Notes: generated by a model from the letters alone, not told the origin. A DNA stretch of 56,379 nucleotides from Paludibacteraceae bacterium (GCA_017527905.1 JAFXPK010000009.1:1-56379); one strand, 5' to 3'. Positions 8,598-16,619 are shown, counted from the stretch's first letter. Made by a program: numbers and translations.

Positions 8598-9428
8598 CTA
8601 CGATTCCTCCTCATCCGCCTGCACATCCTGTCGGCTCCTCTCCTTCTGGTAATTGTTGAGGATAGCACCCGTCACCAAGTTCAGCAGGAGGAAGGCGGCG
8701 ATGACGAACCATGAGACATGGAAGAGCGTGACCACCGCGGAAGGGGTCTTGATAATGCCCATCTTGCTCGCCGTCACCAAGTTATACCGCAAGTCGGTCC
8801 AATCCTCGCCCGTCATCGCACGGAAAAGCGAGAACATCGCCTCGTCCAAGGAACCATACGGATCTGACGAGTTGTTCGGGTTATTCGGAGCGACACGCAT
8901 AAACTCCTCGTACCGCGCGGCCTCCTCCCCGCTCAACGTCTCCGGATCCGGCATGCGGAAAAGACAGACTCCGATGATGCCGAACAAGTAAATGAAGACC
9001 AGGAACAACAGCATATTATAGAACATGGCCGTCATTGACTTCAGCAAGACCGTGACAATCAGTTTGATCTCCTTCGACGCACGCAACAAACGCAGCACAC
9101 GGAAGACACGCAACAGACGGATGATCAGCATGGCGGAGGAGTTCGGCACCAATGATTCCGGCACATAAGTGATAAGCACCAGGAAGAGGTCGAAAACGTT
9201 CCACCCGCTACGGAAGAAATCACGGATGCTCTTCGCGGCGATCATGCGCATGATGATTTCTATCGTGAAGACAACCAGTATGATATCCTGCACAAGGGAG
9301 ATGGCAGGATGGGAAACGTACGTCTCCAAGCCTATCAAAGCGGAATTCACGATAATAATAGCCGTGATCACCAGCTCAAACCGCCTACTCTTACATATCT
9401 TCCTTATTTTCTCCCTCCAGTCTTCCAT
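8598..9428 (-). CDS. Voltage-gated-type ion channel (one-domain, 6-TM)
   Basis: A 276-residue inner-membrane channel subunit of the ion transport protein family, which should assemble as a homotetramer. Hydrophobic S1 (about 18-35), S2 (44-64) and S3 (76-90) precede a voltage-sensor S4 with arginines at 104, 107, 110, 113 and 116, each three residues apart. S5 (about 135-157) leads to a long acidic extracellular loop (160-195), the pore helix and the filter T206-G-E-D-W210, then S6 (232-256) and a short acidic tail. The filter differs from the TLESW of NaChBac-type sodium channels and matches the TGEDW of domain II in animal calcium channels. Ion selectivity is inferred, not shown. It has its own -7 box at 9467-9474. 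Confidence 0.9.
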   Translation of the reverse strand: MEDWREKIRKICKSRRFELVITAIIIVNSALIGLETYVSHPAISLVQDIILVVFTIEIIMRMIAAKSIRDFFRSGWNVFDLFLVLITYVPESLVPNSSAMLIIRLLRVFRVLRLLRASKEIKLIVTVLLKSMTAMFYNMLLFLVFIYLFGIIGVCLFRMPDPETLSGEEAARYEEFMRVAPNNPNNSSDPYGSLDEAMFSLFRAMTGEDWTDLRYNLVTASKMGIIKTPSAVVTLFHVSWFVIAAFLLLNLVTGAILNNYQKERSRQDVQADEEES

Positions 9429-9466
9429 GGGAAATGTTTGACATTACACACTGAACCATAAACATG

Positions 9467-9474
9467 CAAATGTA
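9467..9474 (-). promoter_or_regulatory. -7 box (TACATTTG) upstream of the ion-channel gene
   Basis: The minus strand reads TACATTTG, a perfect TAnnTTTG match, 39 bases upstream of the ATG at 9428. No TTTG is found at -33. Confidence 0.45.
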
Positions 9475-9597
9475 CAAAAAAAACGGAAAGTAGCATTTAT
9501 ATTTTCCGAATTGAGAACTACGCGACCCAACATCGAAAAGCACATAACCAGAGCGGAGGGGCATAATTCCCCCTCTTCCGAAAAACTTGAAATGTGA

Positions 9598-9629
9598 TTT
9601 GTGCAATCAAACGGAATTTAGCATATTTG
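9598..9629 (+). promoter_or_regulatory. Probable promoter for the 61-residue protein gene
   Basis: TTTG at 9598-9601 is followed after 20 bp by CATATTTG at 9622-9629, one mismatch from TAnnTTTG. The predicted start of transcription is about 40 bases upstream of the ATG at 9678. Confidence 0.5.
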
Positions 9630-9677
9630 TAAGGCGATTGAGAGACATTCGCATAAACGTAGCTAAATATATCAACT

Positions 9678-9863
9678 ATGCAAAACGGAGAGAAAAACAC
9701 CGCATGGGGCGGCAAACGAGAGGGGTCTGGCCGAAAGAAAAAAGACGATGAGCCGAAAGTGACCATCACATTCACAATCCCCCAAGGGGTAAAGGAACGT
9801 GTGCGTGAGATAGTGCGCGCTGAAGTGGAGAGGTACCGCAAAGACAGGGATGGTGAGCAATAG
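9678..9863 (+). CDS. Small basic protein with GGKREGSGRKK motif (possible ribbon-helix-helix)
   Basis: A 61-residue highly charged protein of unknown function. The N-terminal part carries WGGKREGSGRKKK (10-22), a glycine/lysine/arginine-rich motif seen at the start of many small Bacteroidota and phage proteins. A short strand (VTITFTIP, 28-35) then runs into an amphipathic helix (KERVREIVRAEVERYRK). Strand-then-helix with a basic arm is compatible with an Arc/MetJ-type ribbon-helix-helix DNA binder, but the second helix is missing or very short. It lies alone on the plus strand between minus-strand genes, with a plausible promoter in front and a hairpin 68 bases behind. Coding potential is supported by promoter and composition; function is open. 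Confidence 0.6.
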   Translation: MQNGEKNTAWGGKREGSGRKKKDDEPKVTITFTIPQGVKERVREIVRAEVERYRKDRDGEQ

Positions 9864-9930
9864 CCTGCCGTCGACGACCCGACACGCACCCAAGAACAAG
9901 CCACCCATCCGGAGTCCTTATGAAAGAAAA

Positions 9931-9954
9931 GAGGCGAATCATCAGATCCGCCTC
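9931..9954 (+). terminator. Hairpin downstream of the 61-residue protein gene
   Basis: GAGGCGAATC at 9931-9940 pairs with GATCCGCCTC at 9945-9954 with one mismatch and a four-base loop. The arms are almost the same as those of the terminator at 2164. There is no good T-run after it on the plus strand; on the minus strand it is followed by TTTTCTTT, so it may serve the lipoprotein gene that ends at 10014. Confidence 0.55.
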
Positions 9955-10013
9955 TACCTTATGCATTCAGTTCACACGAAGCACACATCCCCCCTTCCTG
10001 GGGCAACGCGTCA

Positions 10014-10574
10014 TCATTCAATTCCAGCCTTCTCCTTTAAACTTGCAAGATAAGCCTCTATCGTGCCAATCTTTTTATATTTATAATCCATATATTCCCC
10101 TGTCTTATCGTCTCCGATTCTGGTACGAAGGATCATGTGTGTATCAACATATTGGATGATGGTATATACTTCAATATCGCCATAGTAATAAATATAGATA
10201 TGGCCATCGGAATACTTCCACGTCCCTTCATCATACGAACTATCAACACGATAATTAAATCCCTGACGGTATCCACTCAAACCATTAAGGAAAGTGCGAT
10301 ATGAATTAGTAGAGTAATCTTGCTCATCTACTACTTTCTCTTTCCCATTCGAAACATAAACATGTTTGTAGGAATCCAGCACCCAATTTTCCATCATATC
10401 CGACGCGCTCACCGAAACACCTTTGTCTACCGGGTTTGGCAACGGATCATACAGATATTCCTGGTTCTTGCAATCACAGTCATCGTCATCATCGCCACAC
10501 GAAGAAAATGTAAACACCGAGGCTAACGCCACCGCGAATAAGAAAAATCTGTTGTGCCTGAAAAAATCTTTCAT
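10014..10574 (-). CDS. Acidic-N-terminus surface lipoprotein (paralog 3)
   Basis: A 186-residue paralog of the lipoproteins at 1001 and 1588, on the opposite strand. I chose the ATG at 10574 because it gives a signal peptide of the same length as the paralogs, with the lipobox FSSC at Cys26 followed by GDDDDDCDC; longer in-frame extension would place 28 unrelated residues in front. It shares NPVDKGVSVSASDMMENW, WKYSDGHIYIYYY, MILRTRIGDDKTGEY and the ending IEAYLASLKEK. The acid-rich run after Cys26 suggests display on the cell surface. Function unknown. A -7 box (TAATTTTG) lies at 10669-10676. Confidence 0.8.
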   Translation of the reverse strand: MKDFFRHNRFFLFAVALASVFTFSSCGDDDDDCDCKNQEYLYDPLPNPVDKGVSVSASDMMENWVLDSYKHVYVSNGKEKVVDEQDYSTNSYRTFLNGLSGYRQGFNYRVDSSYDEGTWKYSDGHIYIYYYGDIEVYTIIQYVDTHMILRTRIGDDKTGEYMDYKYKKIGTIEAYLASLKEKAGIE

Positions 10575-10668
10575 AAAAAATAATTCTAAGGGTTCATTGT
10601 CTCCTTCTCCTTTTCGGCAGAACCCGTTCACCGACGCCGGAGATTTCATCCACTGCATAATTGCTCCA

Positions 10669-10676
10669 CAAAATTA
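10669..10676 (-). promoter_or_regulatory. -7 box (TAATTTTG) upstream of lipoprotein paralog 3
   Basis: The minus strand reads TAATTTTG, a perfect TAnnTTTG match, about 95 bases upstream of the ATG at 10574. This leader length is close to that of paralog 1 (97 bases between its -7 box and ATG). No -33 TTTG is seen. Confidence 0.4.
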
Positions 10677-10842
10677 GTATTTATGCCCCATAATTCTTAG
10701 TTTTCACACTCTCATTTTCTTAATTATTATTAACGAACATATCTTGGGCAGACATCGATTGAGGTTATATGATTGTACGGATCGGCACACACAAACGATT
10801 ATTGTTTCACCCAACAACCGTATCAAAGAGGGGAGGAACGAA

Positions 10843-10879
10843 ACATCCCCATCGCCAGGTTCTTTGGCAATGGGGATGT
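10843..10879 (-). terminator. Terminator hairpin after guaA
   Basis: Two 15-base arms (10843-10857 and 10865-10879; ACATCCCCAT at the base) pair with a single mismatch around a seven-base loop. It begins 22 bases after the guaA stop. On the minus strand it is followed by TTCGTTCC rather than a clean T-run. Confidence 0.7.
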
Positions 10880-10900
10880 ATAATATCTTAGGAATTAAAA

Positions 10901-12697
10901 TCACTCCCACTCGATCGTTCCCGGAGGCTTGTGCGTCACGTCGTACCACAACGAGCCGGCGCCCTCCGCCACGAACCTGCCCCATAGGCCTTCCAACAAC
11001 TTTTGGTCGATCTCCGCGAAGTTGGCGGTCATCGCCTCGGAGCTGTTCACCGGACGCATCACGATGCATGGCTTGTCGGCCACCGTCAATGGAACGGAAA
11101 CGACCGGCATCTGCCAAATGGATTCGTAGAGGTTGTTCTCCTGCAGGAACTCCGTACAGATGTTATCGAACTTACGCAACACGTCGAAGTTGTGCTTCGT
11201 GGCATATTGCTCCACCAGCTTAGGCATCTCGTCGGAAACTGCGCCCACCTGCCAAATCACACGGTTGATCACCTTGAAGCGGTTCACCAACTCGGTGCTG
11301 AACTTCTCGCACTGCTTCCAGGTAAGGTTCTTCGTGGTCAACAGGAACGGTTGCGCATAGGTACGTCCGTCGCCCTGCACGCCCACACTCTTGATCGGAA
11401 GGATCTTTCCCTCTATATTGTTCTCTTTCAGATAATCCGCCAAGCCTGGCACATCCTCCATCTTCGCGAACTCACCCTTGCCGTCGGTGCAAAGCAAACG
11501 AACGCCCAGACCCGGACCAGGGAATGGATGCCTCCACACGAGGTTATGAGGAATACCCAACTCCTCGCCCAACATGCGGACCTCATCCTTGTAGAGGTCT
11601 GCCAACGGCTCCAGCAACAAGCCTTGCGCCATCAGGTCCATCACCTCCTTCACACGGTTATGGTGGGTCTTGATCAAGTCAGCGTTCTTCGTACCGCCGC
11701 TCTCGATGGTATCCGGATAGATGGTACCTTGTGCGATCATCCACTCCTTAGGGTCGAGGTTCAGTTTGGCCATCTCCTCGTCCTTCACCACCAAGAAAGT
11801 GGCGCCGATGATCTTACGTTTCTGCTCAGGAGCCGTGATGCCCTTCAACTTGCCGAGGAAGGTGTCGGTCGCATCCACCACGCGCAGGTTATGCATGCCC
11901 TCAGCCTTCAAGAAATCGATGATCTTAGCGGACTCGTCCATACGCATCATACCATTGTCGATGTGCAGACCCATGACACGGTCGGTACCCAACACACGGT
12001 TCAGCAACACGAACGCCACGGTGCTGTCCACACCACCGGAAACCAGCAGGAACACCTTGCGGTCGCCCACCTCCTTCTTGATCTTCTCCGAAATCAGCGG
12101 CATGTAGCTCTTCATGTTCCACGTACGTTCGCAGCCGCAGATGTCGATGAAGTTGTCCAGTATCTTCATACCGAACTTGCTGTGCGTCACCTCCGGGTGG
12201 AACTGTATGCCATAGATTTTGCGCTCATCCAATGCGACGGCCGCGATCGGGCAATCCTTGGTGGAGGCGATGATCTTATAGCCCGCAGGCAGTTTCTCCA
12301 CCGCGTCGCCATGGCTCATCCACATAGGAGAAGAAGCTGGGATACCCTTCAAAAGGGGATGTTGAGGCTCCTTCAACAGAAGATCCGCGATACCATACTC
12401 CTTCACCTTGCCCGGTTTCACCGTACCACCCAGTTGGGAGGCCATCAGTTGGTGGCCATAGCAGATACCCAGTTTAGGCACCGGTATATTCAATATCTCT
12501 GGATTATAATCAGGCGCATCCTCCGCATATACGCTGGAAGGACCGCCGCTATATATGATACCTTTCGCGCCAGACAACTCCTCCACAGAGGCAGTCGGCG
12601 AGCAAATCTCGGTGAAAACGCCCAAACGGCGAACTCTATTCGCGATCAAGTGGGCATATTGTCCACCGAAATCTAAAACGATAATCTTCTCTTGCAT
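10901..12697 (-). CDS. guaA: GMP synthase (glutamine-hydrolysing), long form
   Basis: A 598-residue enzyme that converts XMP, glutamine and ATP to GMP. The class-I glutamine amidotransferase domain has nucleophile Cys79 in GICYGHQL and His167/Glu169 in FHPEV. The ATP-pyrophosphatase domain has the PP-loop SGGVDS (220-225), and the C-terminal dimerisation domain ends in the conserved KPPGTIEWE. It is about 70 residues longer than the E. coli enzyme (525); the extra sequence lies in the PPase and C-terminal part, after about residue 265, as in the long GuaA subgroup. It starts 20 bases after the aroK stop on the same strand, so parC, the TonB-domain gene, aroK and guaA may form one transcript. 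Confidence 0.96.
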   Translation of the reverse strand: MQEKIIVLDFGGQYAHLIANRVRRLGVFTEICSPTASVEELSGAKGIIYSGGPSSVYAEDAPDYNPEILNIPVPKLGICYGHQLMASQLGGTVKPGKVKEYGIADLLLKEPQHPLLKGIPASSPMWMSHGDAVEKLPAGYKIIASTKDCPIAAVALDERKIYGIQFHPEVTHSKFGMKILDNFIDICGCERTWNMKSYMPLISEKIKKEVGDRKVFLLVSGGVDSTVAFVLLNRVLGTDRVMGLHIDNGMMRMDESAKIIDFLKAEGMHNLRVVDATDTFLGKLKGITAPEQKRKIIGATFLVVKDEEMAKLNLDPKEWMIAQGTIYPDTIESGGTKNADLIKTHHNRVKEVMDLMAQGLLLEPLADLYKDEVRMLGEELGIPHNLVWRHPFPGPGLGVRLLCTDGKGEFAKMEDVPGLADYLKENNIEGKILPIKSVGVQGDGRTYAQPFLLTTKNLTWKQCEKFSTELVNRFKVINRVIWQVGAVSDEMPKLVEQYATKHNFDVLRKFDNICTEFLQENNLYESIWQMPVVSVPLTVADKPCIVMRPVNSSEAMTANFAEIDQKLLEGLWGRFVAEGAGSLWYDVTHKPPGTIEWE

Positions 12698-12717
12698 GAA
12701 ATATCTATTTATCTAAA

Positions 12718-13224
12718 TTACTTCAACAACTGGTCAAAAAGGACATCGCTCTCGTCCTTGGAGTCGATGACATGCTTCGCCTTCAGATAGAAAGGCTCCC
12801 TCGTCGCCAAGCTAGTGCGGATGAATGACAACATCTCCTCATCAGACTTGCCCGCCAACAAAGGCCGTTCCGTCTTGGCGTCCTTCAGATATGCGAAAAG
12901 GCCTTCGGGAGAGGCCTGCAGATAGACCGTTTCGCCACAAGCGTTCATCAGGTCCATGTTATCGTAGAAACAAGCCGCGCCACCTCCCGTGGAGATGATG
13001 ACATTCTCGAACGAAGCGACCTCCTCCAACATGTTATGCTCCAGCTTGCGGAACCCCTCCTCGCCCCTCTCGGCGAAAATCTGAGGAATCGTCTTGAAGA
13101 AACGTCGCTCGATGTATTGGTCCAAATCGATGTATTCCATCCCATACTTTTTCGCCAGACGCTTAGCGGTATGCGTTTTCCCGCAACCCATATAACCCAC
13201 TAAAAAAAGTCGTGTTTGTCTCAT
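12718..13224 (-). CDS. aroK: Shikimate kinase
   Basis: A 168-residue cytoplasmic kinase that phosphorylates shikimate at the 3-hydroxyl in the route to chorismate and aromatic amino acids. Walker A is GYMGCGKT (10-17); the Mg/shikimate-binding DLD follows at 33-35, then GFRKLE with the shikimate-binding arginine and the STGGGAA loop. The lid arginine lies in KTERPLL. I chose the ATG at 13224 because it overlaps the stop of the preceding gene as TGATG (one base shared), indicating translational coupling; TTG and GTG codons just upstream are less likely starts. No other aromatic pathway gene is nearby. Confidence 0.93.
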   Translation of the reverse strand: MRQTRLFLVGYMGCGKTHTAKRLAKKYGMEYIDLDQYIERRFFKTIPQIFAERGEEGFRKLEHNMLEEVASFENVIISTGGGAACFYDNMDLMNACGETVYLQASPEGLFAYLKDAKTERPLLAGKSDEEMLSFIRTSLATREPFYLKAKHVIDSKDESDVLFDQLLK

Positions 13225-13763
13225 CACCAATCATCAAAATTATAGTTCTCGTCAAAATCAATAATCTCTTCGGTTTTAGGAAGAGGACGGGATCGGGAGA
13301 ATTTCACAGGGACGATGAATGCCACCTTCACCCTTACGCCATCCATCTCTCCCGGTTTGAACACCGGCAAGCCATTCATGATACGAAGGGCTTCCTCATC
13401 ATATGCGTCATTCACAGACTGTATAATCTCCTGGCGGGTAGCCCGACCACATCTGTCGATGACGATCTGCACCGCCACGACACCTTTCGCCAACACCGGC
13501 TGTTTCGTCAAACTATCGTACGACTCCACCACCTCCGGATAGGTCAGGTTGCTATAGATGAAGCGAGTAAACTGGACATCTCCACCATCAGGGAACTCCG
13601 GCAATATAAGATTCTTCGGCCATGCGCCATATGTGCCTCCGTAAATGGTCGACTCCTGATTGTCCACGCAGCCAGGGTAAAGCGACTCATACTGTTCCAA
13701 GTTAGCAGCATGAGAGGAGACCACAAAAGCCAAGGACAATAATATAACCAATATGTGTTTCAT
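13224..13763 (-). CDS. Exported TonB C-terminal-domain protein
   Basis: A 179-residue exported protein. The ATG at 13763 is chosen because it opens a clean signal peptide (MKHILVILLSLAFVVSSHA); the in-frame sequence before it is Arg/Pro-rich and overlaps parC. The mature part contains a TonB C-terminal-like fold: YPEVVES, then GVVAVQIVIDRCGRATRQEII, then YDEEALRIMNGLPVFKPG and a VAFIVPVKF strand. There is no N-terminal membrane anchor or proline-rich spacer, so it is not a classical energy-transducing TonB; it probably acts as a periplasmic binding module. The end is acidic (DFDENYNFDDW). It is coupled by a TGATG overlap to aroK and starts 13 bases after parC. Confidence 0.8.
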   Translation of the reverse strand: MKHILVILLSLAFVVSSHAANLEQYESLYPGCVDNQESTIYGGTYGAWPKNLILPEFPDGGDVQFTRFIYSNLTYPEVVESYDSLTKQPVLAKGVVAVQIVIDRCGRATRQEIIQSVNDAYDEEALRIMNGLPVFKPGEMDGVRVKVAFIVPVKFSRSRPLPKTEEIIDFDENYNFDDW

Positions 13764-13776
13764 TAGCTTAAAAGTA

Positions 13777-16428
13777 TTAGAACAAAGTTGGTTGGTCATT
13801 CTCTGGGGAGGCATCCTCCTCGGAGGCGTCGGCCGCGGCTTCCTCCTCCTCGTTCTTCTCCGGGAAACGCAATGGTTCGAGTTCCTCCACATTTTGGATT
13901 TCCCATGTATGCAAGCGTTTACCCTTCGCCTTCATACCCTTCACGCCTATAAACTCATCCGCATCGATCTCCAACGGCTCCCTGTGAGCGTCACGTCCGC
14001 CGAAAGTGAGCTTCAACCGCGGGTAATAAGTGTCCGTGATCAGCAACATCACCGACTTCGGATTCTCGCCTATGAAGTTCTGCCGCTTGCTCGTCACCTC
14101 AAAGCGGAAACGCTTCAGGTACTTGAAGCCCTCATTGGCATCGAAGAGGGCCACCGTCCAGATCTTCTCCGGATCGAATTTCTCCACGATCTTAACATCC
14201 TCGTCGAAATGGTTCGTATCCTCGAACCCGGAAAGGTAATATTCGCCCTTGGACGAGACGACAAGAATCTTATCCTCCGATTGGAAGTCACCTAGAGGCT
14301 CTCCCCGACCGTCATAGTTCAAGCGCAGCACATCCCTGTCGAACCACACGGAACGGCCGCCCAACGTGGAAGAGCCACGCTGTTTCAGCGTAATCCTCAT
14401 CACCTCGTTCTTGGTCAGGATGTTACCCATAGACTGGCGACCCTTGATGGCTATTTCGCCGAAGTCACGGTCGAAGGCCGAAACCTTCAGACGCAAGCGA
14501 GGCTTCAACACCACATGCACGGTCTCCGCCTCAGCATTGGAATTGGCGGAGAAGTATAGGATTTTGGATCCAGGCGTTCCCTGGGTGATATCATAATCCT
14601 TATCCCTAGAGACACCCGTTATCGCGAAGCGTTTGATATAATTGAAACCCGTCTTTCCATCACGGTAAGCCACGTTATAGACCGTCCGCTTATCATTCTT
14701 TCGGAAGACGTTCACATGGATAATATCCTTGCCCACATACTTCTTGTCAGGCACTTTGATGATCTGGTACTTACCATCCTTATGGATGAGGATGATGTCA
14801 TCGATATCCGAGCAGTTGCATACGAAATCATCCTTCTTCAAGGCTGTTCCGACGAAGCCCTCCGACCAGTTCACATATAGTTTCTCGTTGGCTTCCACCA
14901 CCTTGGAGGCCTCGATTGTCTCAAAGTTGCGGATCTCCGTCAGACGAGGATACTTCTCGCCGTACTTGTTCTTCAGAGACTTATACCATGCGATGGTGAA
15001 AGGAACGATGTGTTCCAAGTTATAATCCACACCCTCGATCTGTTGCTTCAGTGCGACGATCTGCTCCTCAGACTTGTCTGAATTGAACTTGAGGATACGA
15101 GCCATCTTGATCTCAAGCAAACGCTGCAGATCCTCACGAGTCACCTCACGGACAAACAGATGGCGGAAAGGCTCCAAGCGCAAGGAGATATGCTCCAATG
15201 CGGCATCAATGTTCTTGCTCTCCTCAAACTTCTTATCCTTGTAGATGCGTTCTTCTATGAATATCTTTTCCAACGAGCAATAATGCAGTTGTTCGAGCAA
15301 TTCCCCACGTTGGATGAGCAACTCCTGACGAAGCAGATCCTTCGTACGGTCCACCGACATCTTCAGCATATTCGAGACGTTGGTGAACATAGGCTTCTTA
15401 TCGTGGATGACGCAACAGCAAGGCGAGATGTTCACCTCACAGTCCGTGAAAGCATAGAGCGCGTCGATCGTCTTGTCGGACGAGGTCTTGCTCTCCAAAT
15501 GGATGATGATCTCCGCATGGTCGGACGTGTTATCCTCCACCTTCCTGATATTGATTTTACCCTTCTCGTTCGCCTTCAGGATCGAGTCGATCAAGACGTT
15601 CGTCGTCTTGCCATAAGGGATATCATTGATGACCAACGTCTTGTTGTCGATTTTGCTGATTTTCGCGCGGACGCGCACCCTGCCACCACGTTCTCCGTCG
15701 TTGTAATGGGAGACATCGATCAGACCACCCGTCTGGAAGTCCGGATATAGTTCGAACGGTTCGTCGCTCAGGTAAGCCACAGCGGCATCCAATATCTCAT
15801 TGAAGTTGTGAGGCAATATCTTTGACGACAAACCGACGGCGATACCCTCGACACCCTGTGCGAGCAGGAGCGGGAATTTCACAGGCAGCGTGATAGGTTC
15901 CTTGTTACGTCCGTCATACGAAGCCTTCCATTCCGTCACCTTAGGGCTGAACACCACATCGAGGGCGAACTTCGAGAGGCGTGCCTCGATGTAACGAGGA
16001 GCGGCCGCGCTATCACCTGTAAGGATGTTACCCCAGTTACCCTGACAATCGATCAAAAGGTCCTTCTGTCCCAACGTCACAAGCGCACCCCCGATGGAGG
16101 CGTCGCCATGCGGGTGGAACTGCATGGTATGACCCACGATATTGGCGACCTTATTGTAGCGGCCGTCGTCAAGGCGTTTCATGGAATGGAGGATACGACG
16201 CTGAACAGGTTTCAGTCCGTCATCGAGGTGAGGCACCGCACGTTCCAGAATCACGTACGAAGCATAATCCAAGAACCATGTCCGGTACATGCCCGGAATA
16301 TGATGGAAGAGATCCTGGTCCTTCGATTCTTCGGGCACTTCATAAGAGGTAGTAGAGGAAGCCTCAGCGACCCCTTCGTCCATCACATTATCCAAATCTT
16401 CGTTAGTGCCTTTAGTTTCGTCCGACAT
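13777..16428 (-). CDS. parC: DNA topoisomerase IV subunit A
   Basis: An 883-residue subunit of the type IIA topoisomerase that decatenates daughter chromosomes. After a low-complexity acidic start (1-40), the winged-helix/tower core has GLKPVQRRIL (71-80), the quinolone-region HPHGDASI (105-112) and catalytic Tyr146 in APRYIEARL. GyrA-type beta-propeller blades form the C-terminal third, with an acidic Glu/Ala tail (about 850-883). The divergent propeller, lacking a clear GyrA box, and the ParC-like layout favour ParC over GyrA. parE would be the partner but is not in the window. The upstream sequence has TAAATTCG at 16454-16461, a variant -7 box, and the tRNA-Leu gene beyond. Confidence 0.92.
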   Translation of the reverse strand: MSDETKGTNEDLDNVMDEGVAEASSTTSYEVPEESKDQDLFHHIPGMYRTWFLDYASYVILERAVPHLDDGLKPVQRRILHSMKRLDDGRYNKVANIVGHTMQFHPHGDASIGGALVTLGQKDLLIDCQGNWGNILTGDSAAAPRYIEARLSKFALDVVFSPKVTEWKASYDGRNKEPITLPVKFPLLLAQGVEGIAVGLSSKILPHNFNEILDAAVAYLSDEPFELYPDFQTGGLIDVSHYNDGERGGRVRVRAKISKIDNKTLVINDIPYGKTTNVLIDSILKANEKGKINIRKVEDNTSDHAEIIIHLESKTSSDKTIDALYAFTDCEVNISPCCCVIHDKKPMFTNVSNMLKMSVDRTKDLLRQELLIQRGELLEQLHYCSLEKIFIEERIYKDKKFEESKNIDAALEHISLRLEPFRHLFVREVTREDLQRLLEIKMARILKFNSDKSEEQIVALKQQIEGVDYNLEHIVPFTIAWYKSLKNKYGEKYPRLTEIRNFETIEASKVVEANEKLYVNWSEGFVGTALKKDDFVCNCSDIDDIILIHKDGKYQIIKVPDKKYVGKDIIHVNVFRKNDKRTVYNVAYRDGKTGFNYIKRFAITGVSRDKDYDITQGTPGSKILYFSANSNAEAETVHVVLKPRLRLKVSAFDRDFGEIAIKGRQSMGNILTKNEVMRITLKQRGSSTLGGRSVWFDRDVLRLNYDGRGEPLGDFQSEDKILVVSSKGEYYLSGFEDTNHFDEDVKIVEKFDPEKIWTVALFDANEGFKYLKRFRFEVTSKRQNFIGENPKSVMLLITDTYYPRLKLTFGGRDAHREPLEIDADEFIGVKGMKAKGKRLHTWEIQNVEELEPLRFPEKNEEEEAAADASEEDASPENDQPTLF

Positions 16429-16521
16429 AGTAACATGGTTTTGAATTTGGGGACGAATTTACAAAATAATTGGGAGAAACAGAAAAAGAAAAAGGTGGAA
16501 GTTGAAACAGCTTCCACCTTG

Positions 16522-16603
16522 TGCGGATAAAGGGACTCGAACCCATACGCCTTACGGTATCAGATCCTAAGTCTGACGCGTCTACCAATTTCGCCATATC
16601 CGC
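16522..16603 (-). tRNA. tRNA-Leu (anticodon UAG)
   Basis: The minus strand folds as an 82-base class-II tRNA. The acceptor stem GCGGATA pairs with TATCCGC, the D arm contains AAATTGGTAGACGC, and the anticodon stem-loop is CAGA-CTTAGGA-TCTG with anticodon TAG. A long variable arm (TACCGTAAGGCGTA) and the T arm GGGTTCGAGTCCC follow. The long variable arm and anticodon identify leucine (CUA/CUG codons). CCA is not encoded. A perfect -7 box lies 17 bases upstream. Confidence 0.97.
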
Positions 16604-16619
16604 TTACGCTTAGCGGGTG

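Larger units (their letters stand above)
10575..10900. other. 326-bp intergenic region between lipoprotein 3 and guaA
   Basis: It holds the lipoprotein leader with its -7 box (10669-10676) and the guaA terminator (10843-10879). The middle is AT-rich with no coding sequence or RNA that I can support. Confidence 0.6.

Noticed and set aside
9678..9954. Possible integrated mobile element around the small basic protein
   Set aside because: No integrase, transposase, terminal repeats or attachment-site duplication are visible; a single small gene is not enough.
11003..12676. A 557-codon open frame on the plus strand across guaA
   Set aside because: It is the antisense shadow of guaA; the composition (His/Leu/Arg-rich, no domain) is typical of such shadows, and guaA is unmistakable.
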